DNA of 64,000 nt. It comes from JAJPHF01 sp035293805 (lineage in GTDB: Bacteria; Chloroflexota; UBA6077; JAJPHF01). The notes beneath the pieces are model-generated. The model searched no databases. It was given only the letters and a program-made list of their open reading frames with translations, and was not told where the DNA came from. Both the position numbers and the translations under genes were made by a program. Positions 1 through 8,249 of the stretch are shown here, one piece after another. Numbering within the stretch: position 1 is the stretch's first letter; every line of letters starts with the position of its first letter. The stretch lies in assembly GCA_035293805.1 (NCBI GenBank), contig DATGMD010000040.1, forward strand, positions 248,001-312,000, written 5' to 3'.

Positions 1-38
1 CGCGCGCCCGCCGGGGCGCGGGCCAGAGGAGGTCTCCC

Positions 39-1361
39 ATGCGCGTGCAATTCTGGGGGACGCGCGGCTCGATCGCCACCCCCGGCCCCGAGACACTGCG
101 CTATGGCGGAAACACCCCCTGCACGGCCGTCTGGACCGACGACGAGACGCTCATCATCCTCGACTGCGGCACGGGCGCCCGCAAGCTGGGGCTGTCGCTG
201 GCGAAATCCGGGCCGCTGCGCGCGCACCTGTTCATCGGCCATACCCACGCCGACCACATCCAGGGCCTGCCGTTCTTCGTGCCCGCCTTCCTGCCAGGCA
301 GCCACCTGACCATCTACGGGCCAGCGGGCATCGACCGCTCGTTCCCGCAGGCCGTCGGCGGCCAGATGGAGTACGCCTACTTCCCCGTGCCCATGCACGA
401 CCTGCCGGCCCGCCTCGACTTCGAGGAGCTGGGCGAGGGCGAGTTCATGATCGGCGACGTGCGCGTGCGTACGCAGTACCTGAACCACACCGCGCCGTGT
501 ATCGGCTACCGGCTGGAGGAGCGCGGCGCCACGCTGGTCTACGCCACCGATCACGAGCTGCACGCGCCCGCGCTCTGGCGCCCCGACCACGCGCCCGGCC
601 GCTACGAGCCCGAGGCGATGCTGCACCCGGCCGACGCGCGCCACGCCGAGTTCCTGCGCGACGCCGACCTGGTGGTCCACGACTGCCAGTACACCGCCGC
701 CGAGTATCCGGACAAGGTCGGCTGGGGCCACAGCACGGTCGAGTACGCCGTGGATGTGTCGTTGGCCGCGCGCGTGCGCCAGCTCGCCCTCTTCCACCAC
801 GACCCCACGCGCACCGACGACGGCGTGGACAGCCTCGTCGCCGCCTGCCGCCAGCGCGTGGCCGAGAGCGGGCTGCCGCTGCGCGTGCTCGGCGCGGCCG
901 AGGGCCTGGAGCTGACGTTGCAGGCCGGCGCCGCCCTGACCGCGGCCGAGCAGGGGCCGCGCGCCCCGCGCGTGCCCACCCGCGCCCGCGTGCTGGTCTG
1001 CGACGACGACGACGCGGTGGCGAAGGTGCTGGAGACGGCGCTGCGTCGCGACGGCTACGAGGTGCTCCGCGCCCGTAACGGCGCCGAGGCCGTCACGATG
1101 GCCCGGCACCAGCAGTTCGACCTGATCCTGCTGGACGTGGAGATGCCGGAGATGGACGGCTTCGCCGCTTGTCGCACGCTGCGCGCCGACCCGCCGACGG
1201 CGAGCGTGCCGATCGTCATGCTCACGGCGCGGGTCGAGGAAGAGAACATCTTGCGCGGCTTCGACGGCGGCGCGACCGACTACATGACCAAGCCCTTCGC
1301 GGTGGCGCAGGTGCGCGCGCGCGTCCGCTCCTGGCTGACGCGCGCCGCCGCCGCGCGCTAA
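39..1361 (+). CDS. MBL-fold hydrolase fused to response-regulator receiver domain
   Basis: The N-terminal ~300 residues are a metallo-beta-lactamase fold with the metal motif HTHADH at residues 68-73; the opening MRVQFWGTRGS and YGGNTPC are typical of MBL proteins related to cyclic-nucleotide phosphodiesterases. Residues ~323-436 are a receiver domain with the acidic pair DDDD near residue 328, phospho-acceptor Asp366 (LLDVEMPEMDG) and Lys418 (TKPF). By family knowledge the first half is a metal-dependent hydrolase and the second a phosphorylation switch. No histidine kinase or output partner lies nearby, so the controlling kinase is unknown. The start is supported by AGAGGAGG eight bases upstream. 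The substrate is not predictable. Confidence 0.88.
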   Translation: MRVQFWGTRGSIATPGPETLRYGGNTPCTAVWTDDETLIILDCGTGARKLGLSLAKSGPLRAHLFIGHTHADHIQGLPFFVPAFLPGSHLTIYGPAGIDRSFPQAVGGQMEYAYFPVPMHDLPARLDFEELGEGEFMIGDVRVRTQYLNHTAPCIGYRLEERGATLVYATDHELHAPALWRPDHAPGRYEPEAMLHPADARHAEFLRDADLVVHDCQYTAAEYPDKVGWGHSTVEYAVDVSLAARVRQLALFHHDPTRTDDGVDSLVAACRQRVAESGLPLRVLGAAEGLELTLQAGAALTAAEQGPRAPRVPTRARVLVCDDDDAVAKVLETALRRDGYEVLRARNGAEAVTMARHQQFDLILLDVEMPEMDGFAACRTLRADPPTASVPIVMLTARVEEENILRGFDGGATDYMTKPFAVAQVRARVRSWLTRAAAAR

Positions 1362-1390
1362 CATAAGCAGGCGCCAAAATCGGAGAAGCT

Positions 1391-2143
1391 ATGGGCAAGC
1401 TAGAGAATCGGGTCAGCATCGTCACGGGGGCGGGCCGCAACATCGGCGAGGCCATCGCGCACGCCTTCGCCGACGAGGGCGCGCGCGTCGCCGTCGTCGA
1501 CCTCGATGGGCGCGCGGCCGAGGCCGTCGCCAGTGCCATTAACCAGCAGCACCCCGGCCAGGCGCTCGCCGTAACCGCCGACGTGGCCAAGGGCGACGAC
1601 GTGCGGGGCCTGATGGCCACGGTCGCCGACCGGTGGGGCGGCATCGACATCCTCGTGAACAACGTGGCGATCACCGACCGCAAGACCGTGCTGGAGCTGG
1701 ACGAGGACGAGTGGGACCGCGTCATGACGGTCTGCGTCAAGAGCCAGTTCCTCTGCTCGAAGTACGCCGCCGAGCGGATGATCCAGGCGGGTCGCGGCGG
1801 CAACATCATCTGCATCGCCTCGACCTCGGGCCACCGCGGCCGCAAGGACGCGACGGCCTACAGCGCGGCCAAGGCCGCGACCCTGAACCTTGCCCGTTCG
1901 CTGGCGATCCAGCTCGCGCCCTACGGCATCCGCGTGAACTCGGTCACGCCGAACCGCATCGGCTCGCCCGTCGGCCAGGCCGAGGTGCCGGCGAACCGCG
2001 AGGTGTCCAACCTCGTCGGCCGCCGCGGCGAGCCGCGCGACATCGCCGCCGCCTGCGTCTTCCTGGCGTCGGACGACGCCGGGTTCATCGCCGCCGCCGA
2101 CCTCCTGGTGGACGGCGGCGCCCTTGCCGCCGGCGGGCCGTGA
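1391..2143 (+). CDS. SDR family NAD(P)-dependent oxidoreductase
   Basis: A 250-residue classical short-chain dehydrogenase/reductase. The cofactor motif is TGAGRNIG (residues ~12-19), followed by the NNV motif (around 90) and the catalytic YSAAK with Tyr157 and Lys161; the C-terminal DGG motif is present. It would oxidise or reduce an alcohol/ketone with NAD(P). GGAG precedes the ATG. The stop codon runs straight into a heptamer-repeat hairpin, and an amidohydrolase gene follows on the same strand, so the two may be co-transcribed. Substrate unknown. Confidence 0.9.
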   Translation: MGKLENRVSIVTGAGRNIGEAIAHAFADEGARVAVVDLDGRAAEAVASAINQQHPGQALAVTADVAKGDDVRGLMATVADRWGGIDILVNNVAITDRKTVLELDEDEWDRVMTVCVKSQFLCSKYAAERMIQAGRGGNIICIASTSGHRGRKDATAYSAAKAATLNLARSLAIQLAPYGIRVNSVTPNRIGSPVGQAEVPANREVSNLVGRRGEPRDIAAACVFLASDDAGFIAAADLLVDGGALAAGGP

Positions 2144-2146
2144 ATT

Positions 2147-2195
2147 AGTGCTGAGTGCTGAGTCGCGGCCCACTCGTTACTCAGCACTCAGCACT
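2147..2195 (+). repeat. Tandem-heptamer hairpin before amidohydrolase RBS
   Basis: Two 17-base arms, 2147-2163 and 2179-2195, are perfect reverse complements built from the heptamer AGTGCTG, separated by a 15-base loop. The right arm ends immediately before the GGGGGA ribosome site of the gene starting at 2205. Related arrays occur at 9106, 17041 and 28478, each against a ribosome site. Confidence 0.9.
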
Positions 2196-2204
2196 GGGGG
2201 ACGA

Positions 2205-3638
2205 ATGCGCACGCTGATTCGGGGCGGCTGGGTCGTCGGCTGGGCCGACGGGCAGCACCAGGTGATCCGCGATGGCGTCTGCGTGGTCGAGGACGACCGT
2301 GTGCTGCACGTCGGCAAGCAGTTCGCCGGCTCGGTCGACACGACCGTCGACGCGGCCGGCAAGCTCGTCGCGCCCGGGTTCATCAGCACCCACTTGCACG
2401 CCGGCCACAACGCCAGCGACTACGTCTTCCTCGACGTGGGGCGGCCCGAGGCGATGGCCCGCAACTACATGAACTGGCAGGCGGGCGTGCGCGGCAAGCC
2501 GCGGCGCCGCGAGGACACGCGCCTGGCCGTGCTGTTCGGCCTGGGCCAGCGGCTGCGCTGCGGCGCGACGACCGTCGTCGAGGTCGGTGCGGGCGGCGAC
2601 CCGCCGCGCTTCGTGGAGCTAGTGGACCAGCTCGGCATCCGCGCCTACACCGGGCCGTCCTACCGCAACGTGGTGCTGTTCTCGCACGACGACGGCCGCC
2701 TGGACTACGACTGGGACGACGAGCGCGGCGAGAAGGGCCTGCGCGCCGCCCTGGCGTTCGCCGAGCAGTACGACGGCGCGGCGGGCGGGCGGCTCAAGGC
2801 AATGCTCTGCCCCGGGCACACCGACACCTGCTCGGACACGCTGCTGGCCCAGACGGCCCACCTCGCCCGCGCGCACGACCTGCCCGTCACCATCCACGCC
2901 GCCATCCACGCCCTGGAGATGGAGCGCACGCTGGAGCTGTACCGCGAGACGCCGATCCAGCTCCTGGCGCGCGTCGGCCTGCTCGCCCCGACGGTCATCC
3001 TGAGCCACGTCCTCTTCCTCGCCGGCCACAGCTGGACGCGCCACGTCGATGCGCCGGACCTGCGCCTCCTGGGCGAGCACGGCGCCACCGTCTCCCACTC
3101 GCCGTTCAAGTACTTCCAGATGGGCGTCCATCTGGAATCCCTGCGCCGCTACGTCGAGGCGGGCGTCAACGTGACGATCGGCACCGACTTCTGGCCCGGC
3201 GACATGCTGCCCGAGATGCGCTACACCATGCTGCTCAGCCGGGTGGCCGACCGCAGCTTCCTGTCGGGCACGCCGCGCGAGCTGTTCGACGCCGCGACGG
3301 TGAACGCCGCGCGCGCGCTCGGCCGCGACGACCTCGGCCGCCTGGCGCCCGGCGCCAACGCCGATGTGGTCGTCTTCGACCTGCGCCAGCCGCAGTTCGG
3401 CGCGGTGTACGATCCCATCAAGTCGCTGCTGGAGTACGGCAACGGCACCGACGTTGACCTCGTCCTGGTGGACGGCAAGCTGGTCGTCCAGAACGGGAAG
3501 CTGACGACCGTGGACGAGGACGCGCTGCTCACCGAGGTACAGGCCGAGGGTGAGGCGTTGTGGGCCGACGTGCCGAACTGGATGTGGGGCGGCCGGAGCG
3601 TGGATGAGATCGTGCCGCCCGCGTACCCAATCATCTAG
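2205..3638 (+). CDS. Amidohydrolase family protein (TrzN/AtzA/cytosine-deaminase type)
   Basis: A 477-residue metal-dependent amidohydrolase. After the N-terminal beta-sandwich the metal motif HLHAGH appears near residue 66, then HAAIH in the middle (about residue 230), a SHVLFL histidine and the late metal Asp in GTDFWPG; the C-terminus returns to the composite beta domain (GANADVVVFDL, VDGKLVV). Family members hydrolyse amino, chloro or amide groups from ring compounds or related substrates in the cytoplasm. I prefer ATG 2205 over the upstream in-frame 2124, because 2205 has GGGGGA at the right distance and the upstream stretch is heptamer-repeat DNA. Exact substrate unknown. Confidence 0.88.
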   Translation: MRTLIRGGWVVGWADGQHQVIRDGVCVVEDDRVLHVGKQFAGSVDTTVDAAGKLVAPGFISTHLHAGHNASDYVFLDVGRPEAMARNYMNWQAGVRGKPRRREDTRLAVLFGLGQRLRCGATTVVEVGAGGDPPRFVELVDQLGIRAYTGPSYRNVVLFSHDDGRLDYDWDDERGEKGLRAALAFAEQYDGAAGGRLKAMLCPGHTDTCSDTLLAQTAHLARAHDLPVTIHAAIHALEMERTLELYRETPIQLLARVGLLAPTVILSHVLFLAGHSWTRHVDAPDLRLLGEHGATVSHSPFKYFQMGVHLESLRRYVEAGVNVTIGTDFWPGDMLPEMRYTMLLSRVADRSFLSGTPRELFDAATVNAARALGRDDLGRLAPGANADVVVFDLRQPQFGAVYDPIKSLLEYGNGTDVDLVLVDGKLVVQNGKLTTVDEDALLTEVQAEGEALWADVPNWMWGGRSVDEIVPPAYPII

Positions 3639-3641
3639 GGG

Positions 3642-3718
3642 ATAGGGCCTGGGGGATAGGGGGGTAGGGTTAGGGAGCACCTGGCGCGAATCCGCCCCCT
3701 ACCCCCTACCATCCATAC
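3642..3718 (+). repeat. GGGGATA/GGGGTA inverted repeat upstream of CoA transferase
   Basis: A G-rich left arm with repeated GGGGATA and GGGTA blocks (about 3642-3676) faces a C-rich right arm CCCTACCCCCTACC (about 3697-3710), with a ~20-base loop. It lies just ahead of the GAAGGAG ribosome site of the next gene, the same placement as the heptamer hairpins but with a different unit. Confidence 0.6.
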
Positions 3719-3737
3719 CCGCTCCGAAGGAGCCGTA

Positions 3738-4913
3738 ATGCCGGGACCGCTGCACGGGATCACCGTCGTCGAGTTCGCCGATTACGTGACCGGCCCCTAC
3801 TGCTGCGCGCTGCTCGCCGACCTCGGCGCGCGCGTCGTCAAGATCGAGGCGCCCGGCCGTGGCGACCCGTTCCGCGGCTGGGGCGCGGCCGGCTACAGCG
3901 CCACGTTCTGCTCGGTGAACCGCGGCAAGGAGAGCATCACCCTCGACCTGCGCACGCCCGAGGGCCAGGAGGTCGCGCGGGCGCTGGCCCAGCGCGCCGA
4001 CGTGTTCGTCGAGAACCACCGGCCCGGCGTGGCCGAGCGCATGGGCGTCGGCTACGAGCAGCTGCGCGCGCTCAACCCGCGGCTGGTCTACTGCTCGATC
4101 TCCGGCTTCGGCCAGGATGGCCCCTACCGCGACCGCCCTGGCTACGACACTATCGGCCAGGCGATGGGCGGCCTGCTGAGCCTGCTCACCGACCGCGCCG
4201 CGCCGCGCGGCATGGGCATCTCGCTCTCCGATCATCTGGCCGGTGTGTTCGCCGCCTACGGCATCCTCGGCGCGCTCGTCGGCCGCGCGCAGACCGGCGA
4301 GGGGCAGCGCGTCGAGACCTCGCTGCTCCAAGCTACCGTCGCCTTCATCGGCGAGAACGCCGCGCGCTACTTCGAGAACGGCGAGGTGCCCGACCGCGCC
4401 CACCGCACCCACACCGCCCAGGTCTACGCCTTTGTGGCGGGCGACGGCCTGCCGTTCGTGATCCATCTCTCGTCGCCGCAGAAGTTCTTCCAGGGGTTGG
4501 CGCGCGCCGTCGAGCGGCCGGAGCTGGTCGACGACCCGCGCTTCGCCACCAAAGACGCGCGCCAGGAGCATTACGCCGAGCTGGAGGCGATCCTGGCGGA
4601 CGCCTTCCGCCAGCAGCCGCGCGCCGACTGGCTGGAGCGCCTGCGCGCGCACGACGTGCCCACGGCGCCGCTGAACAGCCTCGACGAGGTCTTCGCCGAC
4701 CCCCAGGTGCAGCACCTTGGCATGGCGCGCACGCTCCACCACCCGGAGCGCGGCGCCGTGCCGCTCGTGGACAGCGCCGTGCGGCTCACGACCATGCCCC
4801 ACGGCACCGACGTGCCGCCGCCCGTGCTCGGCGAGCACACCGCGGCGCTTTTGGAGGAATTGGGTTACGATGCCGCTGCCGCCGAGCGCCTGCGCGCGGC
4901 CGGCGCGATCTAA
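3738..4913 (+). CDS. CaiB/BaiF (family III) CoA transferase
   Basis: A 391-residue class III CoA transferase. The N-terminal DYVTGPYCCALLADLGARVVKIE is the family's CoA-binding beginning; HRPGVAERMGVGYEQL and YCSISGFGQDGPYRDRPGYD follow, the last Asp (about residue 138) being in the region of the catalytic aspartate. It would move CoA between two carboxylic acids, activating an organic acid for breakdown. GAAGGAG sits eight bases before ATG. It converges on the next gene with only 12 bases between the stops. No dedicated CoA-ester pathway is adjacent, so the acid is unknown. Confidence 0.92.
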   Translation: MPGPLHGITVVEFADYVTGPYCCALLADLGARVVKIEAPGRGDPFRGWGAAGYSATFCSVNRGKESITLDLRTPEGQEVARALAQRADVFVENHRPGVAERMGVGYEQLRALNPRLVYCSISGFGQDGPYRDRPGYDTIGQAMGGLLSLLTDRAAPRGMGISLSDHLAGVFAAYGILGALVGRAQTGEGQRVETSLLQATVAFIGENAARYFENGEVPDRAHRTHTAQVYAFVAGDGLPFVIHLSSPQKFFQGLARAVERPELVDDPRFATKDARQEHYAELEAILADAFRQQPRADWLERLRAHDVPTAPLNSLDEVFADPQVQHLGMARTLHHPERGAVPLVDSAVRLTTMPHGTDVPPPVLGEHTAALLEELGYDAAAAERLRAAGAI

Positions 4914-4925
4914 GGGCCCAGCGTT

Positions 4926-6140
4926 CTATCGGTTGGCACTGATCAAGCGCTGGGCGGCAACCTGTGCGCCGTCGCTGCGCACCCCGGTAGCGATGGATTG
5001 GGCGCGGGCGGCCACGTCTGGTTGCAGGGCAGGCTCGAGAGCGCTCGTCAAAGACTCGATGGTCGGTGTGCCGGGGGCATGCGTGGTGCCGATGCCGAGG
5101 TGCTGGATGCGTTGGGCCCAGTAGTGCTGGTCGTAATGCTGCGGGATGATGACCTGGGGCGTGCCAGCTCGTGCGGCGGCGGTCGTAGTGCCCGCCCCGC
5201 CGTGGTGGACGACGGCGGCGACTCGCGTGAACAGCGCTTGCTGGTTGACCTCGCCGATGGCCAGGCAGTCGGGCGCGTCGTCCACCAGGGCTAGCTCAGC
5301 CCAGCCGCGGGACACGATCGCCCGGCGCCCGAGCGCACGGGCCGCTTGCACCATCACCCGGCTGAGATCCTCCGGCGCGCGAATGCTGCCGAAGCCGAAG
5401 TAGACGGGCGGCTCGCCGGCGTCGAGGAACGCCTCCAGCTCGGGGGAGAGCGGACGCGTATCCGGCAGGATCCAGGCGCCAGTCTGGACCACGGGCTGGT
5501 CCGCGGGATCGGGCCAGGGGCCTAGCGTCGGGTCGGCGGCCAGCCAGGGCCGGTCGGTCAGGACGTGGCGGCGCACGTCGGTGACCGGGGCCAGGCCCAG
5601 TGCTGCCCGATGCAAGTTGATCAGCGCACCCCATGTTTCATTCCACCGTCGTGCATCCTGGGCCCAGAGCGCGCGGTAATCGGCCATCGCGGGCGCCGGG
5701 GTATCTCCCCGCATGGCCAGCACAGGCGGCGCATGGTGCGGCGATGGCAGAACGGTCGGGCAATAGGCGGCGAAGACGTACGGGATGCCCATCCGCTCTG
5801 CTACTGAGGGGGCGGCGATCTGCAGGGCCGTTGCGCCGACGATGAGGTCGCTGCCGTTGGCGGCCGCCGCGATCGTCTCGAACTGCGTGGCCACCGTGCC
5901 TTCCACCAGCTGACGCCGCTGCTCGGGCGTCGGCAGGGCTGCCGACGGGTTGGCTCTCCCGGTGGAGCGTAGCTCGGGTCCGATAGGCGTGACGGGCATG
6001 CCCAGGCTTTCGATCCAGTCGCGGAAGTCGGGCGGCACGCACAGGCGCACCTCCTGACCGAGCGCCATTAACTCCAACGCCAGCGCCACTAACGGCTGGA
6101 CATCGCCTCGCGACCCAATGGTCGACAGCAGCACCCGCAT
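4926..6140 (-). CDS. UGT/GT1-like glycosyltransferase
   Basis: A 404-residue GT-B glycosyltransferase of the macrolide/UDP-glucosyltransferase type. The N-terminus MRVLLSTIGSRGDVQPLVALA is the classical acceptor-domain start (SRGDVQP), and the C-terminal nucleotide-sugar site shows VVHHGGAGTTTAAARAGTPQVIIPQHYDQ (around residues 305-335). These enzymes add a sugar to sterols, lipids or small hydrophobic molecules. It is a single gene, divergent from the thiolase-like gene and nearly touching the CoA-transferase stop. Acceptor and sugar are not predictable. Confidence 0.9.
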   Translation of the reverse strand: MRVLLSTIGSRGDVQPLVALALELMALGQEVRLCVPPDFRDWIESLGMPVTPIGPELRSTGRANPSAALPTPEQRRQLVEGTVATQFETIAAAANGSDLIVGATALQIAAPSVAERMGIPYVFAAYCPTVLPSPHHAPPVLAMRGDTPAPAMADYRALWAQDARRWNETWGALINLHRAALGLAPVTDVRRHVLTDRPWLAADPTLGPWPDPADQPVVQTGAWILPDTRPLSPELEAFLDAGEPPVYFGFGSIRAPEDLSRVMVQAARALGRRAIVSRGWAELALVDDAPDCLAIGEVNQQALFTRVAAVVHHGGAGTTTAAARAGTPQVIIPQHYDQHYWAQRIQHLGIGTTHAPGTPTIESLTSALEPALQPDVAARAQSIATGVRSDGAQVAAQRLISANR

Positions 6141-6163
6141 CAGAACTCTCCTTCAGTAGGGGC

Positions 6164-6231
6164 GCTGCTTGCCGCGCCCCGCTGCTTGCCGCACCCTGCG
6201 ACTTGCTGCGCCCTGCGACTTGCTGCGCCCT
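6164..6231. repeat. Four tandem 17-bp repeats in a divergent promoter region
   Basis: Four consecutive 17-base units, the first two starting GCTGCTTGCCGC and the last two identical and starting GCGACTTGCTGC, fill the gap between the divergent genes that start at 6140 (minus) and 6284 (plus). A GTAGGGGCG element of the dispersed palindrome family immediately precedes them at 6157. Confidence 0.85.
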
Positions 6232-6283
6232 GCTCGGATCGCTACAACCAACGCCGACGGCAACCTTGCCGGCAGGAGGCACT

Positions 6284-7468
6284 GTGAAACACCCCGGCGC
6301 GCGGCTCCGCAATCGCTACGCCATCGTCGGCGTCGGCCAGAGCGAGATCGGCGAGGTGCCGGGCTCGACCTCGCTCGGCCTGCTGACCACGGCCATGAAG
6401 GCGGCCATCGAGGACGCCGGCCTCACCAACCGCGATGTAGACGGGCTGATCACGCGCGGCCCGGACGATATTTACTGCCACCACCAGCGGATGGGGCAGC
6501 GGCTCGGCATCGACGCGAGCTTCAGCACCAGCACCGACAACGGCGGCGCGAGCCAGATCCTCTCCGTGGCGCTCGCCTGCATGGCCATCGACGCCGGCCT
6601 CTGCGAGACGGTCGTGACGGGCTTCGGCCGCAACACTTGGAGCCGCAAGAACCAGAACGACGCCACGCGCATGCGCGGCAACATTGTGCCGCAGTCGCAG
6701 GAGGAGAACGAGTTCGAGCCGGAGTTCGGCTACTTCGGCGCGCCCGCCACGCACGGGTTCGGCGCCCGCCGCCACATGGCGCTCTACGGCACGACGCGCG
6801 AGCACTTCGGCCACATCGCCGTCACCTTCCGCGATCACGCCTCGCGCAACCCCTGCGCCCAGAAGCGCGAGCCGCTGACGCTGGAGCAGTACCTGGCCGC
6901 GCGCCTGATCGTGGACCCCTTCGGCCTGTACGACTGCAGCCTGGTAACCGACGGCGCCGGCGCGCTGGTCATCACCTCTGCCGAGCGCGCCCGCGACCTG
7001 CCCCAGCCGCCGGTCTACGTCGCCGGTTTCGGCTTCCGCAACAACCTGCGCGGCTGGTTCTACGACGACCACATGGTCGACACCGCCGCCCAGCAGGCAT
7101 CCCGCCAGGCCTACGCGATGGCCGGCCTCGGCCCACGAGACGTGGACTGCGCCCAGATCTACGACTGCTTCACCTACATGGTGCTCACGCAGCTCGAAGA
7201 CTACGGCTTCTGTCCGAAGGGCGAGGGCGGGCCGTTCGTCGCCTCGGGCGCGCTCCGGCTCGGCGGCGCCCTGCCCACCAACACTAGCGGCGGCCAGCTT
7301 TCTGAGGGTCACTGCGAGGGCATGCTGCAGATCGTGGAGGCTGTTCACCAGGTGCGGCGCGATCGCCCGCCGGACCGCCAGGTGCCCGACTGCGAGGTCG
7401 CGCTCGCCAGCGGCCACGGCGGCAACACCGTCTGCCACTCGTCGCTCTTGCTGCAGAGGACGCCATGA
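6284..7468 (+). CDS. Thiolase-fold protein lacking catalytic cysteines; possible acyl-CoA aldolase
   Basis: A 394-residue thiolase/SCP-x-like protein (YAIVGVGQSEIGEVPG at the start; YDCFTYMVLTQLEDYGFC and NTSGGQLSEGH in the C-terminal half). The position of the first thiolase cysteine reads STDNGGASQ, and the C-terminal CxG motif is replaced by SGHGGNTVC, so neither catalytic cysteine is visible in its usual place. It overlaps a DUF35 gene by four bases. By family knowledge, thiolase-like/DUF35 pairs include both true thiolases (BbsAB) and cysteine-less retro-aldolases (Ltp2/ChsH2); the latter fits better here. I chose GTG 6284, preceded by GGCAGGAGG, over the ATG at 6203, which lies in repeats. 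Confidence 0.8.
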   Translation: MKHPGARLRNRYAIVGVGQSEIGEVPGSTSLGLLTTAMKAAIEDAGLTNRDVDGLITRGPDDIYCHHQRMGQRLGIDASFSTSTDNGGASQILSVALACMAIDAGLCETVVTGFGRNTWSRKNQNDATRMRGNIVPQSQEENEFEPEFGYFGAPATHGFGARRHMALYGTTREHFGHIAVTFRDHASRNPCAQKREPLTLEQYLAARLIVDPFGLYDCSLVTDGAGALVITSAERARDLPQPPVYVAGFGFRNNLRGWFYDDHMVDTAAQQASRQAYAMAGLGPRDVDCAQIYDCFTYMVLTQLEDYGFCPKGEGGPFVASGALRLGGALPTNTSGGQLSEGHCEGMLQIVEAVHQVRRDRPPDRQVPDCEVALASGHGGNTVCHSSLLLQRTP

Positions 7469-7878
7469 ACGAGACCTACCTGAAGCCGCTCCCCGTACCG
7501 TCCGAGGAGTCGCGGCCGTTCTGGGACGCCTGCCGCCGCCACGAGTTCCGCCTGCAGCGCTGCGCCGCCTGCCAGCGCTACTGGTTCCCGCCGAGCAACG
7601 TTTGTCCCGAGTGCCTAAGCGACCAGTGGGAGTGGGCGCTGGCTAGTGGGCATGGCACGGTGTTCTCGTTCGTCGTCTTCCACCGCGTCTACCACCCCGG
7701 CTTCCGCGACGCCGTGCCCTACCCCGTCGCCATCATCGCCCTCGACGAGGGCCCGCGCTTCCTATCGAACGTGATCGACTGCCCCCTCGACGAACTCCGC
7801 GTGGGCCTCCCCGTCGAAGTCGTCTTCGACGACGTCACGGACGACTGCACGCTGCCCAAGTTCCGCCCGGTGCGTTAG
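7465..7878 (+). CDS. DUF35 Zn-ribbon/OB-fold protein, partner of thiolase-like protein
   Basis: A 137-residue protein with a short N-terminal helix, a rubredoxin-like zinc ribbon CAAC...CPEC (about residues 26-42), and an OB-fold beta domain (GTVFSFVVFHR, PYPVAIIALDEGPRFLSN). This is the usual layout of the DUF35 family, which forms complexes with thiolase-fold enzymes or acyl-CoA dehydrogenases and binds acyl-CoA. The ATG overlaps the stop of the upstream thiolase-like gene (ATGA), indicating translational coupling and a stoichiometric complex. Confidence 0.9.
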   Translation: MNETYLKPLPVPSEESRPFWDACRRHEFRLQRCAACQRYWFPPSNVCPECLSDQWEWALASGHGTVFSFVVFHRVYHPGFRDAVPYPVAIIALDEGPRFLSNVIDCPLDELRVGLPVEVVFDDVTDDCTLPKFRPVR

Positions 7879-8249
7879 TCTGGCACCGCCGGTAAGACGT
7901 ACTGAGCGTTGCAGTAGTGGCCCGCCGGCGGGGGCGTCCAGGGCAAGAAGCACGGCAATCCCCCGGCGCTGCGAGTCGTCTCCGGCACTCTGCGTGCGAG
8001 GTTGAAGTCGTCCGGCATGCACCGGGTGAAGGTCAGCAAGAAGGGCCGGTGCGCCAGACTTGCTGGCGTACCGGCCGTCTGGCCCTCATAGGGTAGGGGA
8101 ACTCGGTCCCTCTAAGAGAGACGTTGCATAGCTGCGCGGGTATGGTTATACCGAATCCGGTGCTGGCGTTCCCTTACTCCCTCTCCTTCTGGGAGAGGGC
8201 CGAGGTGAGGGCGCGCCCCAGTAGGCGAACCGCCGGGCCGGATCCGATA
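7879..8249. other. Intergenic stretch with dispersed repeat, no gene seen
   Basis: No convincing coding sequence. The left 230 bases show no structure I can name. Positions ~8150-8250 hold a ~100-base repeat with an internal CCCTCTCC...GGAGAGGG palindrome that recurs inverted at ~35326-35430. Confidence 0.7.

Noticed and set aside
3699..4838. Long minus-strand reading frame opposite the CoA transferase
   Set aside because: A GC-rich antisense shadow: Arg/Ala/His-rich translation with no family motif, while the plus strand is a clear CaiB protein.
7762..8022. Minus-strand frame in the 3' part of the DUF35 gene and the following gap
   Set aside because: No motif, overlaps a confident gene, no ribosome site.
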